Origin: Barnesiella sp. An22
Lineage (GTDB): Bacteria; Bacteroidota; Bacteroidia; Bacteroidales; Barnesiellaceae
Assembly: GCF_002159975.1 (NCBI RefSeq)
Contig: NZ_NFJR01000003.1
Span: forward strand, 124,001 to 188,000
Direction: 5' to 3'
Length of the DNA: 64,000 nucleotides
The notes under the pieces are model-generated. The model was not told where the DNA came from and did no database searches. It saw nothing but the letters and a program-made list of their open reading frames with translations. Numbering within the stretch: the first letter of the stretch is position 1; each line of letters starts with the position of its first letter. Below, piece by piece: positions 9,715 through 17,219 of this stretch. The position numbers and the translations under genes were made by a program.

Positions 9715-9746
9715 CAAAGATATTAAATGACACGAACAGAGACAAA
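9715..9746 (-). promoter_or_regulatory. Promoter of the SGNH lipoprotein gene
   Basis: On the minus strand TTTG, exactly 20 bases, then TATCTTTG, a full match to the Bacteroidetes housekeeping promoter consensus, ending 36 bases before the start codon. Confidence 0.75.
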
Positions 9747-9806
9747 CGAAAAAAATCATTCCCCCGCAAATATTCTCGCACTTCTCCCCCACAAACCGAC
9801 AATAAA

Positions 9807-9838
9807 TTTCTCCATTCTCACTTTTATAATTACATTTG
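9807..9838 (+). promoter_or_regulatory. Promoter of the DUF695 gene
   Basis: TTTC, 20 bases, then TACATTTG; full match at the -7 box and one mismatch at -33. It ends 28 bases before the chosen start of the DUF695 gene. Confidence 0.65.
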
Positions 9839-9866
9839 TAACCATAACCGACAAAAATTCCAGCGT

Positions 9867-10343
9867 ATGAAATTAGGAGATGTATGGTTCTCGGCCCTTA
9901 CCGAAGCCGAAAACAACGACCACATGATTATCGTTTCGGGCCGTACCGAAATCGAGCCGTTCATTCAATCGGGCAAGTTCAAGGAGCGGGTCGAAATCAC
10001 CTGGAAATACGAGCCCGACAGCAAAGGCATGCCCACCGAAAAGACCAGCGAACTCATGGAGGAGGCCCAAACCGCTCTGAAACGGGCCATGGAGAAGGAC
10101 AAACTGGCTATCTTCACCGGCATCTATACGGGCGACGGCGAGCGTACCTGGGTGTTCTACACCCGCAACATCCCCGCTTTCGGCCGCACCCTCAACGAAG
10201 CTCTCGCCCCCTTCGAGACCCTGCCTATCACCATCTATACCGAGAAAGATCCCGAGTGGAACGAATACCGCGAGATGTGTGAGTTGAAGGGACAGGACGA
10301 CGACTGCGAAATCGACGAATACGACGACAGCCCCGAGGAGTAA
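9867..10343 (+). CDS. DUF695 domain protein
   Basis: A 158-residue soluble protein with no signal peptide. It matches the general pattern of DUF695 proteins: an N-terminal DVWFSALTEAENND segment, a central helix rich in Lys and Glu, a WVFYTRN strand, and the C-terminal FETLPITIYTEKDPEWNEY. The tail is strongly acidic (DDDCEIDEYDDSPEE). The reading frame is open upstream to 9519, but a promoter lies at 9807-9838 within that extension, so the ATG at 9867 is the better start. The function of the family is not known. Confidence 0.8.
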   Translation: MKLGDVWFSALTEAENNDHMIIVSGRTEIEPFIQSGKFKERVEITWKYEPDSKGMPTEKTSELMEEAQTALKRAMEKDKLAIFTGIYTGDGERTWVFYTRNIPAFGRTLNEALAPFETLPITIYTEKDPEWNEYREMCELKGQDDDCEIDEYDDSPEE

Positions 10344-10380
10344 CCACCTCCAGCCCCGGCTGCCTCATCCCGGATAAGAC

Positions 10381-10425
10381 AAAAGGGAGAACTCGACACC
10401 ATCGTGCGGGCTCTCCCTTTTTGTT
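10381..10425. terminator. Bidirectional intrinsic terminator
   Basis: AAAAGGGAGA pairs with TCTCCCTTTT around a 21-base loop region, between the convergent DUF695 and yebC genes. T-runs on both sides suit either direction. Confidence 0.8.
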
Positions 10426-10452
10426 TATCGGTTTACGACTCTTGTACAGATT

Positions 10453-11184
10453 TTACTCTTCCTCGTCGTCCTCTTCCTTCATGTTGTGGAATACGTTCTG
10501 CACATCCTCATCCTCTTCGAAACGCTCGATAAGCTTCTCGATCGAGGCACGTTGTTCGGGAGTCACCTCCTTCACGTCGTTGGGAATACGCTCAAATTCG
10601 GCGCTGATAATCTCATAGCCGGCCTCCTCGAGGTGGTGCTGGATGTTGTTGTTCTCCGAGAACTCGCCGTAGAGTACGATTTCCTCGTCGTCGGCCTCCA
10701 GCTCGTCTACGCCGTAGTCGATCATTTCGAGTTCGAGGTCTTCGAGCGACACACCCTCTTTGGGTTTGATGTGGAACACACACTTGTGGTCAAAGAGGAA
10801 CGAAAGGCTACCCGTCGTGCCCAGCGAACCGCCGGCCTTGTTGAAGTAGCTGCGCACGTTGGCTACGGTACGGGTGGTATTGTCGGTAGCGGTTTCTACA
10901 ACGATGGCGATACCGAAAGGCCCGTATCCTTCGTAAACGACCTCTTTATAATCACCGGCATCTTTCGACGATGCTTTCTTGATAGCCCGTTCTACATTCT
11001 CTTTGGGCATGTTGGCGGCTTTGGCATTCTGCATCAGCACGCGCAGACGGGGGTTGGCATCGGGATCGGGACCGCCGGCTTTTACGGCAATAGAGATTTC
11101 CTTACCAATCTTCGTGAACGTACGGGCCATGTTGCCCCAACGCTTCAATTTTCTGGCTTTACGATATTCAAAAGCTCTTCCCAT
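10453..11184 (-). CDS. yebC: YebC/PmpR family regulatory protein
   Basis: A 243-residue protein of the YebC/TACO1 family. It starts MGRAFEYRKARKLKRWGNMARTF-like, then KIGKEISIAVKAGGPDPDAN, the family signature, followed by NMPKENVERAIKK, YEGYGPFGIAI and GSLGTTGSLSFLF. The tail is acidic. Members are described as transcription regulators, and more recently as translation factors that relieve ribosome stalling at proline-rich stretches. It follows pheT by 43 bases on the same strand, so the two probably form a translation-related operon. Confidence 0.95.
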   Translation of the reverse strand: MGRAFEYRKARKLKRWGNMARTFTKIGKEISIAVKAGGPDPDANPRLRVLMQNAKAANMPKENVERAIKKASSKDAGDYKEVVYEGYGPFGIAIVVETATDNTTRTVANVRSYFNKAGGSLGTTGSLSFLFDHKCVFHIKPKEGVSLEDLELEMIDYGVDELEADDEEIVLYGEFSENNNIQHHLEEAGYEIISAEFERIPNDVKEVTPEQRASIEKLIERFEEDEDVQNVFHNMKEEDDEEE

Positions 11185-11227
11185 AGGATAATTTTATCTT
11201 TTACTTTTATTTTTTGTTAGTATTGAA

Positions 11228-13687
11228 TTATCTCAACTGTGCCTCCAACTTCTGTTGCAGATTGGAGACTATCTTGTGCATGACAGCGTCAATCTGCTTG
11301 TCGTTGAGGGTCTTGTTCTCGTCTTGCAACATGAAGGTAACGGCATACGACTTCTTGCCCTCGGGCAGATTCTTACCCTCGTACACGTCGAAGAGGTAAA
11401 CCTCCTTGAGCAGTTTGCGCTCACTCTCGCGGGCCACCTTCTCGATGTCGGCAAAGGCCACCGTGTTGTCTACCAGCAGAGCCAGGTCGCGCTTCACGGC
11501 CTGGAACTTGGGCAGGTCGCTGAAGAGTACGGCGTGTTTGGCGGCCATCTTCATCAGGGCATCCCAGTTCAGTTCGGCAAAGGCCACATCGGCATCGATG
11601 TCGAACCGCTTCAGTATCTTGTGCGATACGAGACCCATCTTGCCGAGCAGTTTGCCGCCGCGGTTGCTGTAGGTGAGGGCTGCCGAGTAGACCTCGTCGC
11701 TCGTCTGCACGGCCACGATGTCGCCGGCAATGCCCAAGCGGGCAAAGATATTCTCGACGTAAGCCTTCATCTCATACACGGTCGACTTCTCATCGGGGTG
11801 AGCCCAACTGCCTTCCACCCGGTTTCCAGTGAGCCACAAGGCAAAATGTTTCTCCTCGCTGTAACCCGAGAGAATCTTCTCGCCGTTGTGTGCCTCGGGG
11901 TTGAAGTAGTAGCAGTTGCCGTTCTCGTAGAACCGCAGATTGGCCCGACGACGGTTGATGTTGTGCGAAATGCTCTCCAAGCCGCCGAACAGCAGGGTTT
12001 GACGCATCACGTTCAGGTCGTTGCTCAGCGGGTTGAGCAGCGTCACGCAGTGAGCACGGGGCCAGCATTGCAGGTCGTCGTAGTAGGCACCACAGGTGAG
12101 CGAGTTGTTCATAATCTCGTTGAACCCGCAGCCGGTCAACTGCTCCGAAACCAGATTCAGCAACTGGTGGGCCTCATCGACCGGAGTCTTGTAGGAGAGG
12201 CTCGAGTGTACGCGGTCCGAAATCTCCACCTGGTTGTATCCGTAGATACGCAGCAGGTCTTCGATTACGTCGACATCGCGCTGTACATCCACCCGATAGG
12301 TGGGCACCCGCAGGGAGAGCTCGCGCTCATTCTCGCTCACAATCTCGATTTCGAGGCTGTGCAGGATGCTCTTCACCGTTTCGACAGGGATGTGCTTGCC
12401 GATAAGGGTATCTATCTTTTCATAAGTCAATGTCACGGGGAAAGGCGCTACGGGCGACGGATAGATGTCGACGATGTCGCCGCAGATTTCGCCGCCGGCC
12501 AACTCTTTCACCAGCATGGCAGCCCGTTTGAGGGCATAGAGGGTATCGTTGGGATCGACGCCCCGCTCGAAGCGGAACGACGAGTCGGTATTCAATCCTT
12601 GACGACGGGCCGTCTTGCGCACCCACGTGGGGTTGAAGCAGGCCGATTCGAGGAATACATCGGTCGTCTCGTCGGTCACGCCCGACTTCAAACCACCGAA
12701 TACGCCGGCAATACACATAGGCTCCTCGGTGTTGCATATCATCAGGTCACGGTCTGTCAACGTGCGTTCCACCTCATCGAGCGTAACGAACTTGTCGCCC
12801 TCCTTGGCCGGTTTCACAATCACCTTGCCGCCAGCGATGCGGTTCAGGTCGAAGCAGTGGAGCGGTTGCCCCGTGCCGTGCAGCAGGTAGTTGGTAATAT
12901 CGACCACGTTGTTGATGGGTCGCAACCCGATAGCCGACAGACGTTGCTTCAACCAGTCGGGGCTCTCGGCCACCTTCACGTTGCGCACCGTCACGCCGCT
13001 GTATCGGATACAGGCCTCGTGATTCTCCACCTCGACAGCGATGCCGCCATCCTTGCGATCGATGGCAAAGCCCTCTACCGACGGACGATGCAGGCCGCCA
13101 TCGTGTCCGTGCCGGGTCAGATAGGCTGCCAGGTCACGAGCCACGCCGTAGTGCGATGCAGCATCGATGCGGTTGGGGGTAATGTCGACTTCGAGAATGT
13201 AGTCGCTCTTGATATTGTAATACTCTTTGGCGGGCGTACCGGGTTTCACCGGCTCGGGCAGCACGATGATGCCATCGTGCGAAGTGCCGATACCGATTTC
13301 GTCTTCGGCACAAATCATGCCGAACGACTCCACGCCGCGGATTTTCGATTTCTTGATGGTAAAGCTCTCGTCGCCGCTATACAACACGGTGCCCAGCGTG
13401 GCCACTACCACATATTGCCCGGCAGCGACATTGGCGGCGCCGCACACGATTTGAGCCGGCTCGGCTTCGCCCAGATCGACGGTCGTAATATGCAGGTGGT
13501 CCGAATTGGGGTGATCTACACAGGTGAGCACTTTGCCGATAACCAGGCCGTTGAGGCCTCCTTTTATCGTCTGTACCTCCTCGATGCCGCCGGTTTCGAG
13601 GCCGATGGAGGTAAGAGCAGCCGAAAGTTCCTCGGGAGTGAGGTCGAAGTTTACATAATCTTTCAGCCAGTTATACGAAATATTCAT
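11228..13687 (-). CDS. pheT: Phenylalanine-tRNA ligase beta subunit
   Basis: An 819-residue protein with the full bacterial PheT layout: N-terminal MNISYNWLKDYV, the EMAP-like tRNA-binding domain at about 40-155 (HPNSDHLHITTVDLGE, IVCGAANVAAGQ), the B3/B4 editing domain (GLRPINNVVDITNYLLHGTGQPLHCFD), the B5 domain near 410-480, the catalytic-like core and a C-terminal ferredoxin-fold anticodon-binding domain. It edits and binds tRNA-Phe together with PheS, which is not in this window, as is common when the two genes are unlinked in Bacteroidales. Cotranscription with yebC is likely. Confidence 0.98.
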   Translation of the reverse strand: MNISYNWLKDYVNFDLTPEELSAALTSIGLETGGIEEVQTIKGGLNGLVIGKVLTCVDHPNSDHLHITTVDLGEAEPAQIVCGAANVAAGQYVVVATLGTVLYSGDESFTIKKSKIRGVESFGMICAEDEIGIGTSHDGIIVLPEPVKPGTPAKEYYNIKSDYILEVDITPNRIDAASHYGVARDLAAYLTRHGHDGGLHRPSVEGFAIDRKDGGIAVEVENHEACIRYSGVTVRNVKVAESPDWLKQRLSAIGLRPINNVVDITNYLLHGTGQPLHCFDLNRIAGGKVIVKPAKEGDKFVTLDEVERTLTDRDLMICNTEEPMCIAGVFGGLKSGVTDETTDVFLESACFNPTWVRKTARRQGLNTDSSFRFERGVDPNDTLYALKRAAMLVKELAGGEICGDIVDIYPSPVAPFPVTLTYEKIDTLIGKHIPVETVKSILHSLEIEIVSENERELSLRVPTYRVDVQRDVDVIEDLLRIYGYNQVEISDRVHSSLSYKTPVDEAHQLLNLVSEQLTGCGFNEIMNNSLTCGAYYDDLQCWPRAHCVTLLNPLSNDLNVMRQTLLFGGLESISHNINRRRANLRFYENGNCYYFNPEAHNGEKILSGYSEEKHFALWLTGNRVEGSWAHPDEKSTVYEMKAYVENIFARLGIAGDIVAVQTSDEVYSAALTYSNRGGKLLGKMGLVSHKILKRFDIDADVAFAELNWDALMKMAAKHAVLFSDLPKFQAVKRDLALLVDNTVAFADIEKVARESERKLLKEVYLFDVYEGKNLPEGKKSYAVTFMLQDENKTLNDKQIDAVMHKIVSNLQQKLEAQLR

Positions 13688-13761
13688 AATGAACCAATTT
13701 TATCTTCTATCCTATCGCATTCCGAAAGAGCTCTTTGAGCGGGCTCCCCGAAAAATTTTGC

Positions 13762-13793
13762 CAAAGTTAATAAGAAACTGTTTAAAAGCCAAC
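13762..13793 (-). promoter_or_regulatory. Candidate promoter of pheT-yebC
   Basis: Minus strand GTTG, 20 bases, then TAACTTTG, ending 75 bases before the pheT start. The leader between contains GAGC/GCTC half-sites at 13729-13747 that could fold into a small hairpin; no T-box features were seen. Confidence 0.55.
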
Positions 13794-13824
13794 CGCTCTA
13801 CCGATTTTTCAACCCGCGCCGACA

Positions 13825-14769
13825 CTATTTCTTTTCGGTATCCTGCACGCCCGAGCCTGCCGTAATCGAGAGGAAACGGGGCGGTATGGGAGTCTCGAAA
13901 TTCATCTCCTTGCGGGTAACCGGGTGGGCAAAGCGCAACTTGTAGGCATGCAGAGCCACCCGACCCAACGGGCTGCCGTGAGCGCCATACTTGCGGTCGC
14001 CGGCAATGCTGTGACCCAGGTCGTGCATGTGCACACGTATCTGATTCTTGCGTCCGGTAGCCAAGTTGAGCTCTACCAGCGAGAAATGCTTGTTGCTGCT
14101 CAACACCTTGTAGCGGGTAATGGCCAACTGCCCCTCCTCGGGATTGTCGGTCGAGTAGACCTGATAGGCCGAATTCTCGGCCAGATACGACCGCACCATC
14201 CCCTCGGGCTGTTCCATCTGACCCTCGACCACAGCCACATACTTGCGCTCGAGCACCATGTTGTGCCAGTTGTGCTGCATCTGCTCCTGTATGCCTTTGC
14301 TCTTGGCAAACATCATCAGCCCCGAGGTGTCGCGGTCGAGCCGGTGTACGATGAAGAGTCTGTTTTCGGGGTTCTGCGACTTCACATAGTCGCTCAAGAT
14401 GCTGTATGCCGTGCCGGTCTTGATGCGCTCGGTCGACATCGACAGCAAGCCGTAGCCCTTGTCGATGACCAGGATATACTCATCTTCATAGACCAGCCGC
14501 AGGCGGTTGTGCTTGAACACGCTAAACCCGGCCTTGAAGTTGATTTTCAACTCGTCGCCGGCATGCAGTAGCGTGTCGAACTGGGTCACCGGCATATCGT
14601 TCACCGCGACCTGGCGATGGACCAGATACGACTTGACCGTAGTGCGGCTCTTGTCGCCGAAGAGCGTATACAGGTAGTTGAGCAACGTGTCGTCGTGCTC
14701 GACGGTGTAGTGCTTGACATCCTTGTCGGAAAACCGACGGACTGGCCGTTTGTGAGAAGGTTGGCGCAT
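13825..14769 (-). CDS. RluA family pseudouridine synthase
   Basis: A 314-residue RNA pseudouridine synthase. An N-terminal S4-like RNA-binding region (LNYLYTLFGDKSRTTVKSYLVHRQVAVND) is followed by the catalytic domain with the signature FIVHRLDRDTSGLMMFAKS, in which the Asp after HRL is the catalytic residue, and later KNQIRVHMHDLGHSIAGDRKYG. It converts a uridine in rRNA or tRNA to pseudouridine; whether it is the RluC, RluD or another specificity cannot be told. The start at 14769 is preferred over 14829 because a strong promoter occupies 14799-14830. Confidence 0.92.
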   Translation of the reverse strand: MRQPSHKRPVRRFSDKDVKHYTVEHDDTLLNYLYTLFGDKSRTTVKSYLVHRQVAVNDMPVTQFDTLLHAGDELKINFKAGFSVFKHNRLRLVYEDEYILVIDKGYGLLSMSTERIKTGTAYSILSDYVKSQNPENRLFIVHRLDRDTSGLMMFAKSKGIQEQMQHNWHNMVLERKYVAVVEGQMEQPEGMVRSYLAENSAYQVYSTDNPEEGQLAITRYKVLSSNKHFSLVELNLATGRKNQIRVHMHDLGHSIAGDRKYGAHGSPLGRVALHAYKLRFAHPVTRKEMNFETPIPPRFLSITAGSGVQDTEKK

Positions 14770-14798
14770 ACGTTTTCTATTTTTGCAATTTTGTCGTG

Positions 14799-14830
14799 CA
14801 AAGATAGTGCAAAGCCACCGCAAAGACAAA
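14799..14830 (-). promoter_or_regulatory. Strong promoter of the pseudouridine synthase gene
   Basis: Minus strand TTTG-N20-TATCTTTG, an exact consensus match, about 30 bases before the start at 14769. It overlaps the longer ORF start and so decides the start codon. Confidence 0.8.
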
Positions 14831-14855
14831 CATAACCCGCTCTTTTATACGCAAA

Positions 14856-14875
14856 CGGCCGGTCCGCACCGGCCG
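14856..14875 (-). terminator. Terminator-like hairpin after the ubiquitin-like operon
   Basis: CGGCCGGT and ACCGGCCG form an 8 bp GC-only stem with a 4-base loop, 25 bases past the last stop of the five-gene operon. The following T-run on the minus strand is short (TTTGCG), so termination strength is uncertain. Confidence 0.55.
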
Positions 14876-14899
14876 ACCCGTCTGCTCTGCACGGCAAGA

Positions 14900-15277
14900 C
14901 TAACCGTCGATCATACCCAGCTTGCTGGCTATCCCCACGGCAATCGACCACACGATAAATGCAATGAATCCCACCACCAGCGCCGACAGGAAACCGTCGC
15001 TTATCCATGCCGAGATGAATGTCACGACCACTCCCAGAAGCCCCCCGAACATGATGATATACCCCATGGCCCGCCAGACGAAGACAATAGCTGCCAGAAT
15101 GAAGGCAACGACCGACCAGAGGAAACTGAATACCCGGCGCACCCCGTCGCCCACCCGCTCCCAGAAGGTGCGTTGGGGACGGTGTATGTAATCGGGGCGG
15201 CCTTGCGAAATGATTTCGCCGGTCGACATGTCTACCCGGGTGCCGTTGCGCAGGGTTATGATGCGATGCTTGCCCAT
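14900..15277 (-). CDS. Small membrane protein, last gene of the ubiquitin-like operon
   Basis: A 125-residue protein I do not recognise. The first 45 residues are polar and basic (MGKHRIITLRNGTRVDMSTG, then a Pro/Arg-rich stretch), followed by two or three hydrophobic segments at about 47-68, 71-90 and 95-118, ending in a short polar tail. There is no signal peptide, so the N-terminal part is probably cytoplasmic. It starts 6 bases after the E1-like gene stops, so it belongs to the same transcript. It could be the membrane target, the anchor or the effector of the conjugation system; that role is an inference from position only. Confidence 0.7.
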   Translation of the reverse strand: MGKHRIITLRNGTRVDMSTGEIISQGRPDYIHRPQRTFWERVGDGVRRVFSFLWSVVAFILAAIVFVWRAMGYIIMFGGLLGVVVTFISAWISDGFLSALVVGFIAFIVWSIAVGIASKLGMIDG

Positions 15278-15283
15278 GGATTC

Positions 15284-16522
15284 CTATTGTCTGCACTCCA
15301 TACACTCAGCATCCTTTTTCAACTTCACGCCATACCAGCGCAGGATGGTGAGGTGACGCTTGGGGTTGTTGTTGAACGGGGCCCAGTTGGCAAACTGGTA
15401 GTCGCGCCGGTTGGCCCAGATGTAGTAGTCGTAGGTGAGCTCCTCGAGCAGCGACGAGATGCCGCACTCGATACCCCTCGACAGTTCGTTGAGGGCCAGC
15501 TTCACCATCATGTTGTTGATGGGAGCGATGTCGGTCGACAGCCCCACCTGCACCATGGCATTGGCATCTTCGTCGGACACGTAGGCCGGGATGATGCCCA
15601 GCTCGCGGGCCCGGCGCACATCGGTAATCTCGTCGTTCTGGTGATAGATGGGATTTCCCGTGAGGCAGGCGTAACAGGGTCCGCCCGGCCGCACCCGCAG
15701 AATATCGCCCCCTTCGGCCCGGGTAACGGCCCGGCCGAACAGCCCCACCTTGCCCAGCTTCACCAGCCGGGCGTTGATGTTGTAGCGGCTGGCATACTCG
15801 TCGGTAGCCACGATGGTGAGGTCGCTCTCGGCAATACACCGCTCGAGCTCGTCGAGGTGCCGGTTGATGTCGATGGCCAGGGTCTCGACCTGCGCATAGG
15901 GGTTCTTCAGCAGGATGGCATCTTTCACGGCGTTGACCTTGAGACGCCCCAACTCGTTCACGCCGCAAATGTGGCGCGAAATGTTGTGCAGTTCTATGCG
16001 GTCGAAGTCGATGAGGATGAAATGCCCCACCCCGGCCTTGGCCAGCTCGACGGCAATAGGAGCACCACCGCTCCCGAGCCCCACAATCAGCACCTTCTTC
16101 TCCTCCAGAGCCCCCACCTCGAGCAACCCTTTGCTGCGGGTATAGAGCTCGCTGCGGCGGGGCACATACTTCACGGCAGCCTCGACCTGTTGCTCGCCAT
16201 CGACGATAAAGGCACGCGACTTCACCCGGTTGTCGGCCTCGACCCGGATGCACACAATCACCACCGGCACCCGCCGGGCTTCGGACGGCAAATCGCGATA
16301 GACGGCAGCCGCCTCGTCGTCGGCCCGCTCATACCCCGCCTGGTCTACCACTCTGAAGAGGCAGGGCATCGAGTAGCCCGTAGGGGCCACCTGCGGGTAC
16401 TTGAGGTAGACGTGGTACACCTGCTCGCCCTTCCACTCGAAGGCAGCCCCGAAACACTGCGCCTGCCCGCTGTTCCAGAACTCCTGCAGATGATTCTGAT
16501 AGAGATAAACAATCGGTTCCAT
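15284..16522 (-). CDS. E1/ThiF-like adenylating enzyme
   Basis: A 412-residue protein. Residues 1-135 form an N-terminal domain I cannot place. A ThiF/E1 Rossmann domain follows: ATP loop GLGSGG at 148-153, ILIDFDRIELHNISRH at 169-184 with the acidic and NxxR residues of the family, LGRLK at 191-195 and VATDEYASRYNIN at 238-250. CxxC pairs at 283/286 and 407/410 can bind zinc, as in MoeB-like enzymes. It should adenylate the C-terminus of a small protein and may pass it to a cysteine; C229 and C353 are candidates but this is not established. It sits between a 67-residue gene and a membrane protein gene with 6-base gaps. Confidence 0.88.
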   Translation of the reverse strand: MEPIVYLYQNHLQEFWNSGQAQCFGAAFEWKGEQVYHVYLKYPQVAPTGYSMPCLFRVVDQAGYERADDEAAAVYRDLPSEARRVPVVIVCIRVEADNRVKSRAFIVDGEQQVEAAVKYVPRRSELYTRSKGLLEVGALEEKKVLIVGLGSGGAPIAVELAKAGVGHFILIDFDRIELHNISRHICGVNELGRLKVNAVKDAILLKNPYAQVETLAIDINRHLDELERCIAESDLTIVATDEYASRYNINARLVKLGKVGLFGRAVTRAEGGDILRVRPGGPCYACLTGNPIYHQNDEITDVRRARELGIIPAYVSDEDANAMVQVGLSTDIAPINNMMVKLALNELSRGIECGISSLLEELTYDYYIWANRRDYQFANWAPFNNNPKRHLTILRWYGVKLKKDAECMECRQ

Positions 16523-16528
16523 ACCCGG

Positions 16529-16732
16529 TCAGTTGGCATAGTAGGGTTTCGTGCCGATGGTCGTGCCCACCTTCTCCTTCCCGCTGCGTTCGGCCTCGGC
16601 CGGAGTCATCGCCTCCAGTTCACCATCGTCGCCGATTACCAGTTCCACTTCGCGGCGTCCGCTGTTGGTCTGCGCCAGAGCTTCGCCCAAATCTACACAA
16701 TCGTCGGTTTTCTTTTTGTCAAACAGTCCCAT
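16529..16732 (-). CDS. 67-residue protein between E2-like and E1-like genes
   Basis: A very short protein, MGLFDKKKTDDCVDLGEAL at the start and GTTIGTKPYYAN at the end. It is hydrophilic, has one cysteine (C12) and a single predicted beta-hairpin (REVELVIGDDGELEAM). It is too short and too polar to be a clear beta-grasp ubiquitin-like fold, and it does not end in Gly-Gly. The tight position (6 bases before the E1-like gene, 43 after the E2-like gene) makes it the best candidate in the operon for the modifier, its precursor or a dedicated substrate. This is an inference; no family was recognised. Confidence 0.7.
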   Translation of the reverse strand: MGLFDKKKTDDCVDLGEALAQTNSGRREVELVIGDDGELEAMTPAEAERSGKEKVGTTIGTKPYYAN

Positions 16733-16775
16733 AATTACTCTTTTTTATCGGTTTTACAATTCATTTTCAACAGGT

Positions 16776-17219
16776 TCAATAGGCCGCCCCCTTCAGAAAT
16801 TCGTCGAGGGTACGCCCCGTTTTCAGGTGGCACTCGTACATCTCGAGCCAGATGCGCACCTTGATGATAATCTGGTAGAGGGTGATGCGGTTGGGGGCCC
16901 AGTCGGCATGGCCGTAGTGACATACCCGCACACAACCATTCTCGCCGGCCAGCGTGTGCATGCTGTGGCTGGGCGAGAGCATACTGCCGCCCGAGCGGGT
17001 CAGCAGGGGTTTAGGGCTGGTGATGAACACCTTCGGGATATTGTAGGGGTAGTTGTCCGAGAGGTCGATCTTCACCACGTAACACCGCAGGGAGTTAGTC
17101 TGGATGGCTACCGCCAGATAGGGATGCGATGTATTCATATCCATAAACCGGTATTGTTTGGGTTTGATGGTCGAGTTTTGCAACACGCCCAACTCGATTT
17201 GGTACCTTTCGTTTGTCAT
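16776..17219 (-). CDS. E2-like (UBC-fold) conjugating protein
   Basis: A 147-residue protein with the E2 layout: a beta-meander (YRFMDMN, YLAVAIQTNSLRCYVVKIDL), the loop DNYPYNIPKVFI at 55-66 like the YPxxPP turn of E2 enzymes, then H88, N94-G95, cysteines 96 and 100, and W107-A-P109 like the WSP of E2s, and a C-terminal helix. By distance to the Trp, C100 fits the active-site cysteine best; C96 is the alternative. It would carry the activated modifier as a thioester. Its start overlaps the stop of the JAB gene by 4 bases, showing translational coupling. Confidence 0.82.
   Translation of the reverse strand: MTNERYQIELGVLQNSTIKPKQYRFMDMNTSHPYLAVAIQTNSLRCYVVKIDLSDNYPYNIPKVFITSPKPLLTRSGGSMLSPSHSMHTLAGENGCVRVCHYGHADWAPNRITLYQIIIKVRIWLEMYECHLKTGRTLDEFLKGAAY

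Noticed and set aside
11255-13738. 827-codon plus-strand open frame
   Set aside because: It is antisense to pheT, which has full domain support; the long frame comes from GC-rich codon use.
16529-16732. Calling the 67-residue protein a standard ubiquitin-like modifier
   Set aside because: No Gly-Gly end and too few strands for a beta-grasp fold; left as unknown.
14783-16864. 693-codon plus-strand open frame
   Set aside because: Antisense to the E1-like and membrane protein genes and rich in low-complexity His and Gln.
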